Virus record (IMG/VR): IMGVR_UViG_3300032677_000040
Location: 1-54,627 of that record
From: a virus
Direction: 5' to 3' (one strand)
DNA length: 54,627 nt
Position 1 is the first letter of the stretch. Every line of letters begins with the position of its first letter. Below are positions 54,352 through 54,627 of this stretch, piece by piece. The notes beneath the pieces were generated by a model. The model made no database searches and had not been told where the DNA came from. It saw only the letters and a list, made by a program, of their open reading frames with translations. A program made the translations under genes and the position numbers.

Positions 54352-54360
54352 GGAGCAGGT

Positions 54361-54627
54361 ATGGCGTTTAAAAATCGGCTTTTGAGTATGGTCAACGGGC
54401 CTGGAGTTCCACTCCAGAACGATGCGCTGTTCCTCTCGGTGGGCAATGCGCTGACGACGACCAACACGACTTCTTTGACCGGATTGACTCCAACGATTTC
54501 GAAGGGGTTGATTCGGTGCAAGGTGTATCAGGGCTTATCGTCTCCGACGCTGGCGACTTTGGCGCTAATCGTTTCTGACGGAACGACCTTCGTGGAAGTC
54601 TTTGACTTCGCTCCGGGAACTGCTATC
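54361..54627 (+). CDS. N-terminal part of a small structural protein after capsid gene
   Basis: 89 residues visible from ATG 54361 (GGAGC upstream); the frame runs off the end of the window. Asn-Arg-Leu-Leu-Ser..Ile-Val-Ser-Asp-Gly-Thr-Thr-Phe-Val-Glu-Val-Phe-Asp-Phe-Ala-Pro-Gly-Thr-Ala resembles small beta-sandwich proteins beside capsid genes, probable decoration or head-fibre proteins. It is in the same frame as the fragment at base 1, but the two halves do not look like one family. Confidence 0.6.
   Translation, partial: MAFKNRLLSMVNGPGVPLQNDALFLSVGNALTTTNTTSLTGLTPTISKGLIRCKVYQGLSSPTLATLALIVSDGTTFVEVFDFAPGTAI

Noticed and set aside
1-54627. tRNA genes, rRNA, insertion sequences, CRISPR arrays
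   Set aside because: None could be recognised by eye; short tRNA-like folds cannot be excluded without a covariance search.

Overview
The window is almost all of one double-stranded DNA tailed-phage genome or prophage. It shows a large terminase, portal, scaffold-like protein and HK97-type capsid protein at the right end, and tail-nozzle-like, internal-virion-like and fibre genes at the left end. There is no tape measure, sheath or tail-tube gene, and small internal-virion-type genes follow the nozzle-like gene, so a short-tailed (podovirus-like) particle is the best reading. Both window ends lie in plus-strand structural genes that are cut open (start in a C-terminus, end after the capsid gene). 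The late operon would therefore be continuous from about 39.6 kb through the end and round to 25.4 kb if the molecule is circular or circularly permuted. The host is not shown directly. Several proteins have Sec signals ending in F-G-Q or F-S-Q, a style I associate with Acidobacteriota, so a soil acidobacterial host is a reasonable but unproven guess.

Layout. 1-8.1 kb (+): partial adaptor-like protein, tail nozzle-like protein, GNAT-like protein, ejection/internal-virion candidates, two tiny basic peptides. 8.1-21.1 kb (+): five fibre/spike or secreted proteins, nearly all with N-terminal export signals. 21.1-25.4 kb (+): membrane proteins (holin/spanin candidates), a TIM-barrel glycosidase-like protein, a DUF5675 protein and one more secreted protein. 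25.35-33.2 kb (-): early operon with small zinc-binding proteins, a HAD phosphatase, two genes with striking tandem repeats, RecT and a YqaJ-type exonuclease. 33.3-37.3 kb (+): replication operon (initiator-like protein, SF2 helicase, CHC2 zinc-finger protein, HNH, RusA). 37.4-39.5 kb (-): ten small genes. 39.6-44.1 kb (+): ribbon-helix-helix regulator, minimal tyrosine recombinase, a run of tiny zinc-ribbon genes, a glycosyltransferase-sulfotransferase fusion and a methyltransferase. 44.1-54.6 kb (+): packaging and head genes.

The RecT/exonuclease pair with RusA suggests recombination-dependent processing. With no DNA polymerase or RNA polymerase seen, replication and transcription probably rely on the host. 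The recombinase and small RHH regulator fit a temperate life cycle, but no CI-type repressor or att site was recognised. Two divergent control regions (33.20-33.29 and 39.51-39.64 kb) and a third promoter at 41.09 kb carry sigma70-like boxes placed so close to the start codons that leaderless mRNAs are predicted.

Most unusual features: a 12-bp palindrome TGCAAATTTGCA found six times exactly and once with a one-base change; two neighbouring early genes with long codon-phased tandem repeats; a fibre locus whose proteins carry Sec signals, plus a Tat-like signal in the head module; clusters of tiny zinc-ribbon and Gly/Arg/Lys-rich proteins; and possible iterons inside the initiator gene.
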